The notes: generated by a model not told the origin, from the sequence alone. DNA of 64,000 nucleotides from Scortum barcoo (GCA_023238725.1 CM041537.1:30600009-30664008), one strand, 5' to 3'. Numbered from the stretch's first letter, positions 47,601 to 62,600 are shown. A program made the numbers and translations.

Positions 47601-50600
47601 TGTTCACTTTAGTGGTCTCTAGTCGTAGCAACTATCACAGAAATCCCGCCTCTCCTGTTTCTGCCTAATTTCCTGGTGCAGCGTAAAGTGTTGAGGCCTT
47701 TGCGGACACAGACTGGAGGAACAATAATGGTAAGTATCTGAGATCCTCATTTCCTCTTCATGTGTCTTCATTAATGCTGCTGTGGTAATATATTTTACCC
47801 ATCTTCCTACTCCTACCTGGACAGAAGAAGAAATAAGAGATTTTGATCCACTACTGTCTCTGTTACCTTTGTCAAATAATACAAGCTTTTCAAGTGCATT
47901 ACAAAGCACGCATGTAGCCCCAGCACCACAATGATTTACCATCTAATACAGAAAGTATTTTTAAAAATAGGTTTAATTTCTCAAATATTTACAAAGGAAT
48001 TGACTACAAGGCTGACCAATATTAAAAAAAAAAAATTAAAAATGTTGTGATTATTTTGACAGATATTATAAGATATTGCAAGTCATGATTTTAGTGGGAA
48101 TTTTTAAATTTCATTTTGACTGAAAAAGACATAAAACTGATGATTATGTGACTTTTTTTGGTTTTTGTACCAAACAAGCATGTTCCCTTGCATATGGACC
48201 TGGGACCAGGATTTAAGTTCTGGGGCCATTATTTTACGCCCTAAAATAGTCCCTGCTTGGGGGGATGGTACTTTTTCAAAGTACAGGAACTTTGAGGGTG
48301 GGCGTTCCAGTGTTGAACATTTCTGATTTGTCAAGCATTCAGCCAATTAAGGACTTATTGGATGACATGGAGAAGGGTGAGCAGCCGTCTGAAGGTAAAT
48401 CACATACAGCAAACATGATGTTTCTTAAAAGCTATAACACTAGCTGAGATCATGGTGTTGTTACCCTATCCAAAAGCTAAAGTTAGCTAGCATTGCATAC
48501 TAACACCAACCACTAGCATAAAAGTGCTGGGTATTTTAGGTGGACATGGACAGTATATGTAAATAGATGACTCATCTTCTACAAAACAAAAGTGAAGCAA
48601 AAATCTGAAATATGAACTAGATGAACATTAATGTGATAGGAACTACCTAAAATAACAGAAAATATTTTTGGGAACAATGTAGTTGACATGTACTTAGATT
48701 TTTTAAGTTTTGCCCATTTTCCATGTGCTAACATGTTCCATGTGCTAACATTGAACATAACCAATACTGGACCCAGTCACCTGGGGGCAAACAAGGTGTT
48801 TTGGTTTTACTTCTGGGGAGCTGTCATGCTGTCTACATTTATATACAGTTTATGGAACACAAAACTTATTGATGTCTAAATGTTAATTGTATATTTGTGA
48901 AAAAGTTGCTTTTCTTACATCTAGATGATATCGGCTCAGGTTCTGATTAAAAAAACACTATACAGGTCAAATCTGGACTAAATTATCCCAGAGAGGTTAA
49001 ATATTCTTAAAAATATTGCAGATTAAATCTCTTGAATAGAATATCGGTTTATTAAACCGATATTCTATTTGTGAAAATACAGGAAGTGAGATTTTCATGC
49101 TTTTTCACATCTAGTCTCACATGGTCAAGATTAAAAGTTTTCAACATCTAATAGTCTGTGTTGACTTCAACCCTACAATGGCTACTATGGTCTACATTAC
49201 TATAGAGAAAATGTATAATGTAATGTTTTATTCTGTCATTCAATAAACATGAATCAGTTTATTGTGAGCCACTTGAGACTCGTTGCTGCTGCTTGTTAAT
49301 TTCTCATTTTCATACAAACCTCTATATTGAGGTTGAAACTTGAACTGATATGTTGTGTCTTTCACAGGCAGGAAAACTGGCTGTTGACCGAGGATGGGCT
49401 ATAAATGTTGGTAAGTGAGTTTGTAGAACAGATACTCTTTGACAGATGTTCACATGCTGTCCACTGAGAAGTGGTATCAGCCCTGTTACTGATATAGGGA
49501 ATCAACCTGATATGACTAACTTACTGTGCATCTTGTGTTATGATTTGTGATGTGAGTGTCTTGTACTGTTGTACAGATTTTAAATTGATTAAAATTTAAA
49601 ATAAATGGTATCTGGTAAACATTCAGTATCAGCAGATATCCTGAAGTTAGGTACCAGAATCCAGACTGGGAGAGGAAAAGTTGCATCCATGCATTTCTAA
49701 TGGTCACATATACATTTAAGTGTTGATCATTCAGTTAAAGCTTAATTCACTGAGAGCTAACTCAAAGGTGTTTAGGGCTTTCAAAGAAGGACCTGAGACT
49801 AAAGCAAAACCCCAGTGAGGACAATATCTGCCATTTTGTTTTGGTCAGTGAAACTATCTTGAGCCTGACAGATGAGTTAGCAAGTAAGCCACATTCAAAC
49901 ACTGCACTGGCAAGTTTTGTGTTATTACTGTCCTCTTCACTGAATTTCTTTTTACAAAAGTAAAATGTACTCGTAACTGTATTAAGTCAGTCTGTTTATG
50001 AGTTTGGAAAACACTCATAATTTACCCAGAACTCTGAGGAAATTTAAAGCAAGTTTGTTCTACTTGAGACAGTCACGATAGTCAATACAGCTTTGTGAAA
50101 GAGGTTAACATTTGCTGTCTTAAAAAATCCCACAAACAGTCTGTAATCCAAATGTCAAGCAAGTACTTGCCCCAACACCATAATTCAAAACACATTCGGG
50201 ACATGTTGTAACTCCCAACTCCACTGACAGGTCTGTTGAACTATATTTTTCAATATAGCAGTAAATATAGCAGTTTGAGGGTCTAAGGACAGAGGGTGTC
50301 ACAACTGTACAGAGTGTAAAGCCCTCCAAGGCAAACTATGTTTGTGATTTTGGGCTTTAAATAAATAAATTTGATTTGATTTTGATTTATTTTAAATACA
50401 ATATTTTGTTTAATCTAAGTACCAAACAGGTTCTGTAAAAATGTATGAAGCTGAGAAGACACAACACAACAGTGTTTAGCCTGAAAAAGTCCAGCTATCT
50501 TTAAAGAAGAGCTCATAAAAAATAGAAAAATAGAAAAATAGAAATACAGAAGCTGCACAGCTGTTCTGACTTTAGCAGTAACTAATGTTTCTGTTTATAT

Positions 50601-53600
50601 ATTTTGAACGAGCTCTGTCAGTGAGGAAACCCCAACATTCAGCCAAATAATCGTATAACTTCATCACTCTTCATATACTCTTGTATAAAGTTACAGTTAC
50701 AGTTATACAAAACTTTATCGTCCAACCCTGTACTGGCAATGGCTAGATGAAGCCTCCACAACTTATGTCAGACTCATCGGAGATGGTTTGATCATTTCAT
50801 TTTATTTATGTGAATTTGGAGTTACTTATATGGTGTCACTACTACCTTGGTGGTTTCACTCCCAAAACACAGAACCATAACACTGGACACCAGGGTTTAT
50901 GCCCTCTATCCCATGTTTGGTTAGTTTTGGCTAAGTTCTTCTCAATCAGGAAATAATCACCCTGGGTAACACAGGACACATACACAGCTGTTTGTGTCCA
51001 TGTAGCTAGATGACCCAAATGCTCTGTCTGAACTTACTGACTCTCAGCCAATAATGAGTGGATGAGCAAGTTTCCTAAAGCTCAGTGAAGATAATGAGAC
51101 CCTCCTAGCTGGCCCAAAAAATAAGAGGGACTCTGTTCTTGCTAAACTTGGGTATCTGACCTTGTAGACCCAACATCAAGTAAGAAACCATGGTGTCATT
51201 TAAGATTCTGACCTCAATTTTACAGCCCATTTAAATTTATTGACCAAAACTGCCTTTTGTTATTTGTGCAATGTAGCCAAGCTGTACTGAGCCACCAAGA
51301 TGCAGAAAAGCTTGTTATGCCTGCTTGTATCATGTTAAGTTTTGAAGACACTTTTGTATCACAGACTTTCTATCAAGACGCTCCACAACTGCTCTTTTAA
51401 CAAGGTCACCACAAAAACCTTTGGAGATGTACCTTTGTTATTTGTATCACTACGCCCCCAAAATATGGAACATTCTGCCTTGAAACATTAGTCTTGCTGA
51501 CTCAGTGCAGAGTTTTAAACAACAACACAACATATACAGTGGGTACGGAAAGTATTCAGACCCCTTTAAATTTTTCACTCTTTGTTTCATTGCAGCCATT
51601 TGCTAAAATCGAAAAAGTTCATTTTATTTCTTATTAATATCACATGGTCGTAAGTATTCAGACCCATTGCTCAGTATTGAGTAGAAGCACCCTTTTGAGC
51701 TAGAACAGCCATGTGAGTCTTCTTGGGAATGATGCAACAAGTTTTTCACACCTGGATTTGGGGATCCTCTGCCATTCTTCTATGCAGATCCTCTCCAGTT
51801 CCGTCAGGTTGGATGGTGAATGTTGGTGGACAGCCATTTTCAGGTCTCTCTCAGAGATGCTCAATTGGGTTTAGGTCAGGGCTCTGACTGGGCCAGTCAA
51901 GAATGGTCACAGAATTTTTCCGAAGCCACTCCTTTGTTATTTTAGCTGTGTGCTTAGGGTCATTGTCTTGTTGGAAGGTGAACCTTCGGCCCAGTCTGAG
52001 GTCCTGAGCACTCTGGAAGAGGTTTTCTTCCAGGATATCTCTGTACTTGGCCGCATTCATCTTTCCTTCAATTGCAACCAGTCGTCCTGTCCCTGCAGCT
52101 GAAAAACACCCCCATAGCATGATGCTGCCACCACCATGTTTCAGTGTTGGGATTGTATTGGGCAGGTGATGAGCAATGCCTGTTTTTCTCCACACATACT
52201 GCTTAGAATTAATGCCAAAAGGTTCAATCTTGGTCTCATCAGACCAGATAATCTTATTTCTCATAGTCTGGGAGTCCTTCCATGTGTTTTTTGGCAAACT
52301 CTATGCAGGGCTTTCATGTCTTGCACTGAGGAGAGGCTTCCGTCGGGCCACTCTGCCATAAAGCCCCGAGTGGTGGAGGGCTGCAGTGATAGTTGACTTT
52401 GTGGAACTTTCTCCCATCTCCCTACTGCATCTCTGGAGCTCAGCCACAGTGATCTTTGGGTTCTTCTTTACCCCTCTCACCAAGGCTCTTCTCCCACGAT
52501 TGCTCAGTTTGGCTGGACGGCCAGGTCTAGGAAGAGTTCTGGTTGTCCCAAACTTCTTCCATTTAAGGATTATGGAGGCCACTGTGCTCTTAGGAACCTT
52601 GAGTGCTGCAGAAATTCTTTTGTAACCTTGGCCAGATCTGTGCCTTGCCACAATTCTGTCTCTAAGCTCCTTGGGCAGTTCCTTCGACATGATTCTCATT
52701 TGATTCTGACATGCACTGTGAGCTGTGACAGATCTGTCTTGCACTGTTCTAGAGCTGTGAGGTCTTATATAGACCTTTCGAGGTGTGTGCCTTTCCTAAG
52801 TCAATCTCTGAAGTTTAATTAAACACTGTGAATCAAGCTTATATAGACAGGTGTGTGCTTAATTAAACACAGCTGGACTCCAATGAAGGAGTAGAACCAT
52901 CTCAAGGAGGATCAGAAGAAATAGACAGCATGTGAGTTAAATATGAGTGTCACAGCAAAGGTGTGAGTTAATATGAGTGTCACAGCAAAGGGTGAATACT
53001 TATGACCATGTGATATTTCAGTTTTTCTTTTTTAATAAATTTGCAAAAATTTCTACATTTCTGTTTTTTTCTGTCAAGATGGGGTGCTGAGTGTACATTA
53101 ATGAGAAATAAAATGAACTTTTTCGATTTTAGCAAATGGCTGCAATGAAACAAAGAGTGAAAAATTTAAAGGGGTTCTGAATACTTTCCGTACCCACTGT
53201 ATCTTTTTACAGGCAATTACTAGCGGCTGTAGGTTAGGTTTAATAATCTTAATTGTTCTAAGGAAATTCTGTTTTATAAATAGTAACGTTCTTTCTTTTC
53301 TTTTCCTCCCGCTTTTGTATGTGTGGTTTTAAACTTGTGTTGGTGCTAACGTAGTTGCTACTGAATTGTAAAGCATGTTGAGCTGCGTTATGTGCATGAA
53401 CGGTGGTATATAAATAAATAAAAATATATAATCAGTGTGACCACCTTATACCTGTACAGTATCTCTTCCAGACATTTAACGAGAATGGATTGTCAGTGCG
53501 ATTTACTAGGTTAGATACTGTCAATACTGACTATTTCAGACTCCTACTGAATCTTAGCAACTTAAGAAGGTTGTAAGATATTTTTTGTGGGTGTGTCCTT

Positions 53601-56600
53601 TATTCCTCCCTCTTTGTGTAAATCACTAAACTAAGGAAGCTGTATCAGACTTTTACTTTGCACCTCCTGCTTACTCAGCTGTTTTACTCCTTTGATGAAC
53701 CAGGGGAAAAGCCTGTTCTGTGTTAATAACCAACATCTTAATGAAGATATAAAAGCTATTGCAATGCATCTGACATCTGCATATTGTGTGTTGCAACAAT
53801 ATGAAAAGTTAGAGGCTCTATGAAAGGCCATTTTTGTAAGCCAAGCAACAAATGATAATCATATTTCACCTGTTGCCTTCTAGTGTAATAACATATGTTA
53901 ATATTTATTAATGTTAATAGAGTCTTACTTTCCATCCCTGCACATTAGGTAGAGCAGTTAAGGAGCATTTGAAAATTCCATTCTGGTGTCAATACACCCA
54001 TTGTTGTACCACAAGGGGACAGCAGGCATTTTTGTAAGCTGCAGTAAACTCAATAACAGCAATGACCAATTATGGCATTTGGAATAAGACTTTCTTGAAT
54101 GTGACCTGCTCAGCTCGTGTAATGGCCCTGACATTGAGCCAGTGGGTTTTCTGTTTCCTAGGAGGAGGCTTCCACCACTGCTCTAGCGACAGGGGAGGGG
54201 GCTTTTGCGCATATGCCGACATTACTCTGGCCATCAAGGTAACTGGTGTTGCAAAATATTATGTCATTGGAAACATTCATTCAACATTCAACATTCAACA
54301 CCAGATATGTTCACATGTAAATCACCAGTTGACCTAACCTGCATGTGTTTGGGTTGTTGGAGTAAGTCTGAGTACCCGGATAAAACACGTAAACTGCACA
54401 CACAAAGACCCCAGCTAGCCAGTGGGTCTGAACCCAGAACCTTGCTGTCAGTATAATATCAGTTTGAATTAACCAGGCTTCATTTATTGTCATTTTGTGC
54501 TACATATACATAGTGTACAGACCATAGTGTATACATAGGTTTAAATTAGAATACAAGAAAGTAAAACACTATATACAATTATACATATATATGCATATAC
54601 ACACACCCAAAAAGAATGTACAGTATGTACAATGTCAATGAAAAGTCCCATGTTATTTATTTATTATGGAGAAAGATTTGAGGAGTCTGATAGCCTGAGG
54701 AAAGAAGCTGCTCCACACACACTCACACACACGCAGATATAACCTGTTCAGTAAAAATAAAATTAAGAAAAATATTCATATGCTTCTAACTAAAAGACAA
54801 ATATGAATATGAGCTTAACCATTTACAAGCAAGTTACTTTGGAACCCCTGAGTGAGAATCTGAATTGTGAATATGTCAGCTTCAGAGAGAAAGCAACTAT
54901 CTTTTTTCATATATCTTTCAGTTTCTGTTTGAGAGAGTGGAAGGCATCTCCAGGGCTACCATCATTGATCTGGATGCTCATCAGGTGAGCTGACACCATT
55001 ACCTCTCAGTGTCAATGTGCATCGCTGCTTAGAAACTGACTGACAGTGATGACCAAATAACCCCCATTTTACTACCATACCGATCAATAGAACTCCCTGT
55101 GGGCCGAAATGGCCCTTACCGTCATATTCAGTGCGATGTATCTAAAAACATGTCCACTGGCCAACAGCTAAGTGCATATCAGCAAATGATTTCTCTATCT
55201 AAATGAATGGGACAGAAAGGTCGGCCTAGAGTGGGTGACATCATTGTTCGTGTTGAGAGGTTATGAAAAATCCAAGCAGTCTCCTTTTTTGTTTGGTCTC
55301 TGTATAAATATGTAATAAGTAGAAGTGTGGGTGCCCACAAACAGCTACAATTCCCACCTCCAGGACACAGTATCACATGAATTTATTACACAAGTTGACA
55401 TTTTTGAACTGCTGTTGCGTATTTCTCATCACTTGGTGTGAACTCACATGTGTTTGCGTCTTTCTTTGACTTTGTATGAAATCATGCAATGACTTTTGTG
55501 TGAACACATCATCAGCATAATGTTTATATCATAAGCTATTTATATCATTAAGATATTTTAAAGTCAGCCATCTTGTTGTTGTTAAGCAGGGTAAGAAGTG
55601 TATGTGATTAAGTGTTACGTGTGTGTGTCTGTTGTGTGTGGGTGGAGGTCTGACCTAATTTCCAGGACACGTTTCAGACCAGGATATTGGAGAGGGCTTG
55701 AAAAAGCTGTTTTTTGGTCAGTAGTTATGGTTAGGGTACATTCATATCCACATCGGGTTATTACTTAGAACTATTAAAAAAGTATTGGGATACACTCAAG
55801 CTTCAGGAACACATTTTATCAATTTTAAATACATTTTTATTTTTTATATAGCATGCAGATTTTTTTTATTTTTAAAGAAATAAGAATTATTAAACTTAAT
55901 GACATTGGCCGAGAAGCCACAAACTCATTCAGTGCGCAGAGATCAATAGGTGGAGCTGCCATCTGTATCTTTGTTCTTAACAGTCTGTTGCCCAATACAA
56001 CTGTCTCCCATCTACTTTAATTATTGTGAAGATAGAATAAAAGATGTCTTTGAAGATTCCCCACAAATGGTAAATTAAACGACAAATCAGAAGTTTCTAA
56101 CTTTTAAAAGGAATTCAAATCTTTCACAAAAAAGGAAAATCTGTATGATTATCTGAATGATAAATACAAAAACATTTCTGCCATGTTGCTCCCAGTTGAG
56201 AAAATATCAGTTCTGTCCTTTGTTAGTTATTTGGGCTGTTTTTCTCCCTGTATTGACCAGAGAAAATCTGTAGTCTTGACTTTCTCAGCAGCTTAGAAGT
56301 AATGGTTTAATTAGAGCTACACTGGGGATTGTAAGTTATTTTCTAATTACTGTTCTGTCCATTTGAGAATCAATTATAAGGTTTTATTGATGAATTGTAT
56401 GATGAATTTTTTTATAGCCTAGATTGAAAATGGTAACTGGGCATTTATGAATGGGTCATTCATGGCATCTATTTTACAAATTGTGACTCATCAGAAAGCC
56501 TGTGTTTGGTGAGTGGCAGATTATCATTTGAGTGGGATTTAAGGGATGGACAATCATATCAAAGGGGCTGTGGCACTGCAGCACAAAGCCATCTCCTTTG

Positions 56601-59600
56601 AGTTCATTGTCTTGTTTGTTAGACAGTCAGTCAAGTCAATAATCACATTTGTCTCTATCTTAATTATACATAAATGACAGACATTTTCTAGTGCGAACAT
56701 GATTAATATGACTATTGCAAACACAGCTATACATTTTTTCGTATGCCATTTCTGTGGTCTACTTAATGTTGGTAACGGGAAATACTTGATTAAAGATGAA
56801 GTAGGTAATAAAACAAAACAAAACAAAAAATATAATGAGCTGGTATACACCATAGAAAGAGGGGAAGGGATCTGGAACATGTATTCAATATAACTTTCAG
56901 AATAAGAGCACTTTCTCCTAATCCTGCTGACTGTTGCTTTAATGATAGGAAAACAGTCTGGTCATGAAAACCATCACTGCCATGATTTAAAAGCAACCCA
57001 CAGTGATTGTAGGTAGCAGACAGGACATAAAACTGCTTTGTATGCCCAATCAACATGCGAAAACTGCCCAACCCCTCTTTGTCAACAACGGCTTACATGA
57101 TAAAAACAAGTAAACAGTAGAAGACCAAGTGAGAAAATCAAGTTAAAAAGACAGACTTAGACTATGCAAGTGTAAGGGGAGAGGCTTTGAAGGTGAGCTT
57201 GAGCACAACTGAGAGAGCTTGAAAATTTGAAAAACTATTCAACTTCCTGGTCCTTCCTCCTCTAAGTCCACTCTCATCCTAATCCAGCGGCTACAGCGTG
57301 CTGATGGGTCAAAGAGGTGCCACAAATCCTGAAATCTGAGCATACTTCACTTAACTCCACCTCACACTTTTATTGATACATTTTGAGGCCTGTGGGTTTG
57401 GAATCTATTGGCAAGTGACAAATATAATTTGAAATGGAATATAGATATATAATCACCTGAAACTGAGAATCATCGTGTTTTAGCGGGCCCTTTATTTCTA
57501 CATAGAGAGTATTTAATAGCAATATCTTTATATATGTTTATGTATATCTTTATATCCAAGTTACAGCTATATCTCAGAGATACTGGTCTGTGGTTACAAT
57601 TTACCTTTCAATGGTAAAAATGAGATTAGTGTTAGAGATTGGTATGCTCATGGAAGGCACTGTTCTGTATAGCAGTCTGAACAGAGGTACCAATAGAGCA
57701 GAAATAGTTAGGATGAGAGCCCTTTAGTTGGGTTTTGTATTGAGTCAAAGGACCCATGGATTCACAAAAGTTTAGTTTAAGAGCTAGAAGCCTGCACAGT
57801 TTGCTGCAATTGCAATATTGCGATAATTTGGTTTTGTTCTATGTACAATGAATTCAGCTCATCTCCTCAGTAAGTCATTCGACTCTTGTCTAGCAACATG
57901 CAAGCCATCTTCAACTGTGTTTAAATATTTCCTCTTGGGAATCTTTAATAGTAATTCTTATTCTGCATGAACATATTTTTTGACATTAACTAAGAGTTTT
58001 CCCTCAATAAGATAACTACTGCTTAGTGATAGTAAGCAAGTTAGATGTTGTAGAAGATGAGTTATGATCTCAATATGCTTTGCTCAGTACAGGCCTTATA
58101 AGATCCCTGGATCGATGAACACGTGAACATGTGAACACAAGACAAGGACACACATGAACATGAATGCTTGGATAAGGTCAATGATTGGGCAACAAGACAG
58201 GAAAAATGCAGACAATATGTACACATGAGGTAATGGGGAACAGGTGGAAACAATCAGGGCGGGGCAGACAATCACACAGGCGGGAAACACACAAGGACAG
58301 GAAGTAAAGGGACCTGGAACGAGAGGAGAGTTGAGGGATTTCAAAATAAAACATGACAAGCCAGAACAAGAAACAGAAACATGACAGACATGGAAACTTA
58401 ACAGACATGACGAGACATCACAATCGTCTTAGAAAGCTAGAGAGATGCTGTTTTTTCACCCCTCATGGTAATGTGCTAAAGGTTTAGTAAACGTCCTGCC
58501 CAGCTAAGGAAACCTTAACTGCCCAATATTTGTATGCGTGAGGTATGATCTTGCTGTATTATTTATGAGATGGGAGCTTTGTGTCCGTTCAAGCAGCACA
58601 CAGAAAACGTGTGTGCCAAATCAGCTCATCTTCAGTTGATCCAAATATATTCTCATAATGGTAGATCTTCCTAAGAAGAGATTAAAACCAGTGTGAATCT
58701 ATACTGTCCCTCATGCTTACTATGTGCATATGTAGTACAATATGAGCTTCCTCTTTGTTACATGTCTTGTCAGGCTGTTAGACGACTGAGCTCACTGCAG
58801 CTGTAGTGAACAATGAACATTTTTGGAAGTCTGATTATCATATTTTAGTCCTACTTTATGTTTTTGATATACACGCCCATATATTAACCCTGGTGGCACA
58901 GTGGTGTAGTGGTTCGCCTCACAGCAAGGGGGTTCTGGGTTCTGGGTTCAGTCCCTTCACAGACCCTTCTGTGTGGAGTTTGCATGTGCCTGCCTGTGGG
59001 TTCTCTCTGGGTACTCCAGCTTCCTCCCACAATCCAAAGACATGCAGGTTAATTGGCAACTCTAAATTGCCCCTATGTGAATGTGAGTGTGAGTGGTTGT
59101 CTGTCCTTCAATGTCAGCCCTATGACTGACTGGCGTCCAGTCCAGGGTGTACCCCGCCTCTTGCCCAAGATAGCTGGGACAGGCTCCAGCACCCCTGCGA
59201 CCCTGTGTGTGCTCAAGGATAAGCAGGTTTAGAAGATGGATGGATGGATATTAACCCTGAGAACTGTGTTAACATTGATGATGTCTCAAGGTTCCAGAGG
59301 TCCATGGTTGTATTCCAGCAATAGAACCTTATTTATTCTGAGCTATGCCTCATTGGTAATGATGTTGCTTTACCTTTTGACATAAACAGGAGATCAATAC
59401 AGATGCTGAGTAAATAATTCATGAGGAACAAAAGGGCAAATCTGCATGAAGGCCTGGGGATGGGCCTGAAGTGCCCCTGTCTACAGATAATTGGGACGGG
59501 GAAAATACTGAGGATATGCAGTAAAATCGTAATTCACCCCTGAATTATGACACTTAAAATTTTGTACTCACATTTGACTTTCAATTGACATTATGGCTCA

Positions 59601-62600
59601 GAGAGCAGTATTGCCTACTTACAATGAACAACAAAACAGTAATGATCAGTTTTAGGTTTGGTTTATAACAAGCTCGACTGGAGCCCTGCTGTGAAGGTAT
59701 ATTCCTGGCTGCCTGTTATGAGCTATGTATACAGTGTGAGCTGTGTGTGACTAATACGGCACACAGAGGCTGATTTTTATGAGTCAAATACATTTTTACA
59801 GTCCACACAGCAATACATGTCACATGACTTTTCTGTCAGCACTGGGTGAACATCACAAACACCACTTTAACTGTTTGTATAGTGACTAATTTTTGTGCTT
59901 CATCCTGAGGTGGTGCTGAGGTATTACACAGAATTACATTGTGTTTCTAATATTTTTCCCCTTTGTTTGAATATATCTGAATAATAATTATAAATATACA
60001 GATACCATCAAACATTCACAGCAATATAAAAAGATAACAGAACAGAAATGCAACCAAAAAGGAACATATTCAAAACACAAAACACTTATATTTGATTGCA
60101 GTCTAACAAATTGTAGTCCAAAAAAAAATCATGAACTTGGATAAGTAGAAGTTCTGAACTTTCTTTTCACTCATTATCATTATCAGTCATTATATCTGTA
60201 TATACATCAAGTATATTATCTTTTTTATGCCATATATCCCATGTGTCTATCTAGAAACATATTTTTACCAGTATATTGATGCACGTGTTGATGCTAAATT
60301 GGAGTGGATTTTGAAGAAACTGTAGTTTCAACCTGTCATGTGGTAATGGACTTTCACTACTAACAACATCCTTTCTGTTTCTATTTGATAAAAAAAAGAC
60401 AGCAGTCTGTGTTTTTGTATGCTCCAGTCTTCCTGCCTTTTTTGTTATGTTGTGATAGATGGTTCTAATATTTAATACAGATGTTTGAACTTGGTATAGG
60501 GGGAAATCTGAGTCAAAGAACTGAAGGAAAGACCTGTAACAAATGACAGTGAAACAGCAATCTTTTTATACTTAATCTTATTATACAGTATGTTGGGAGA
60601 GGATAAGACTAATAAGACCGCAGGCAGCTGGAGCTCAGGCAGCATATGAGGTGATTTATAGTCTCAATCTGTCTTTTAGAGGCAGAACAGAGCATTTAGT
60701 TGCACAATGATTTAGTCATTGTCTCAGGCAAATATAAGCCCTAAGTGCAATATGCAGCACAAACTTAAACCAAAAAACTCTGTACTATATATACTTAACA
60801 TAGGCTAGAGATGTACTGATGTACCGGTTTTACTATATACTGCGTTAAAGCATTCTGATGGCCAGAACACAGTCAAATTACTGTCATTACTGGGTTTCAT
60901 GCTGTTTTCAGGACCACAGTGAACACAGCGCAGGCAGTCTTCATTACCAGTTTTACTTTGATTTACCACAAGAGCACCGTTTTTGCCAACCAGAGACTCA
61001 GGAGTCACGGCAGGACCAGCAAACCAGGCTGGTGTTCTGCATGGTCCAACCCTATAATGTTCCAATGGGTTTCCTCGTAGAATCTAAGTGACACAGACAC
61101 CAAGCTGCATTTATTGTAATTCCCGGCCAACTGTCTTAAGCTTCAAACAAACAGTTTACATTTATTTATTTATGGTGTATTTAGTTTATTTGATGTTAGT
61201 TAATTAGCAAAGTGAAACAGAACTGCAGTATACACTTCATTTTTCAATATTTGTTTGGGTTTGTATCCAAACATTTAAGTCCAATGCAATGATGAATCAG
61301 GAAATGTGACATTTATCATAATTATACCATTTAATTGATGTGACATGATTGCAGATACTAAGACCATTAGCTAGGTTTCCTTCTAAATATATTGCACATT
61401 TTAATAAGAAAATGAAAATCCAAATGACTGCTTGTTTTCATCCACTACTGTTATGTGAATATTGGAGTTGGTTTATCAAGATAAACAGGAGACAGTGTCA
61501 GTTCTCTTCTCCGGTGCCATTTAACCATTGCAGAAGACAAGGGCATGACCTAAAATAGGTACCTAAATGAGCACTAGTCAAATTTGAAACAGGGAAAAAC
61601 ACTGTAGAAAACCCCATGGACATGTGTTTCCTCTGTCAGTGGAATGGAAGATTTACACTGAAGTCCATTGTAAAAGGTTGAACTTGTGATAATTTGTTAT
61701 TGGCTCTTGAGATTATAGTCTCAATTATCTGATTATTTGGACTATAAAACATTGGAAAACAGAAAAAATGGCCATTACAATATGCCTTAACCTCATCAAA
61801 TGTCTTGGTTTGTCAGACCAATAGCCAAATCCCAAACTGGCCTACGTAGCTAATGTTCCTGCTGATTTACTCTGAAAGCGCAACAGCCAATGGGAAAAAT
61901 CCCATCATATGGCTGGCCAATCCTGTAACTTCATCACTCACCCAGTCACTCACTCAGTGACAGACATTCACATTTGTATGGATGGCCCTCTGTAGACCAG
62001 CTAAAAAAGCAGCGTCAGCATCAAAGTTTTTTTTTCTGAAAGCTGTGGTTTCACTCTGTTATAGGGAAATGGACATGAGCGTGACTTCTTGGATGACAAA
62101 CGTGTGTTCATCATGGATATGTATAATCGCCACATCTATCCCGGGGATGGATATGCTAAAAGTGAGTGAAAGCACCAAAAACTTTCTTCTCAAACATGCT
62201 TTTTTTTTACCTTTTTAATTCATAGAAAATTAGAAAGATAAATTTTGCAGTTCTAGTGTTCTCATGTACTTAAATACGTGTCTGTGAAAATTCTCAGTCA
62301 TCCAGATTATGGATGGACCTGAACAATTCACATGATGGCTGGGTAGGGTAGTGATCCACATATGACCCCAACAACTCTCAAAGGTCAATGATTCTCACAG
62401 AGTTGAAAATCCCCACCAGTCAGTCAGAACTGAAGAAACCTCTCAGATAAGAGTTGAAACATCTTCAAGAATTTAAAGCAAGTCTAGTTGACTTTTAGGA
62501 CTTAAATATGATGCAGTCTGGTGACAAAATAAGATCAACAGTGCTCCTAAGGTTAGAGGCTGAGGTTGAAATGGAGTGACCTCCAGTTTCAGATCCTAGA

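Noticed and set aside
52136..52625. Plus-strand open frames in the Tc1 element
   Set aside because: Antisense to the transposase; no independent support.
60805..61091. Overlapping opposed open frames of 77-86 codons in the large hdac11 intron
   Set aside because: No conserved domain, no convincing splice sites, and the hdac11 coding phase is satisfied without an exon here.
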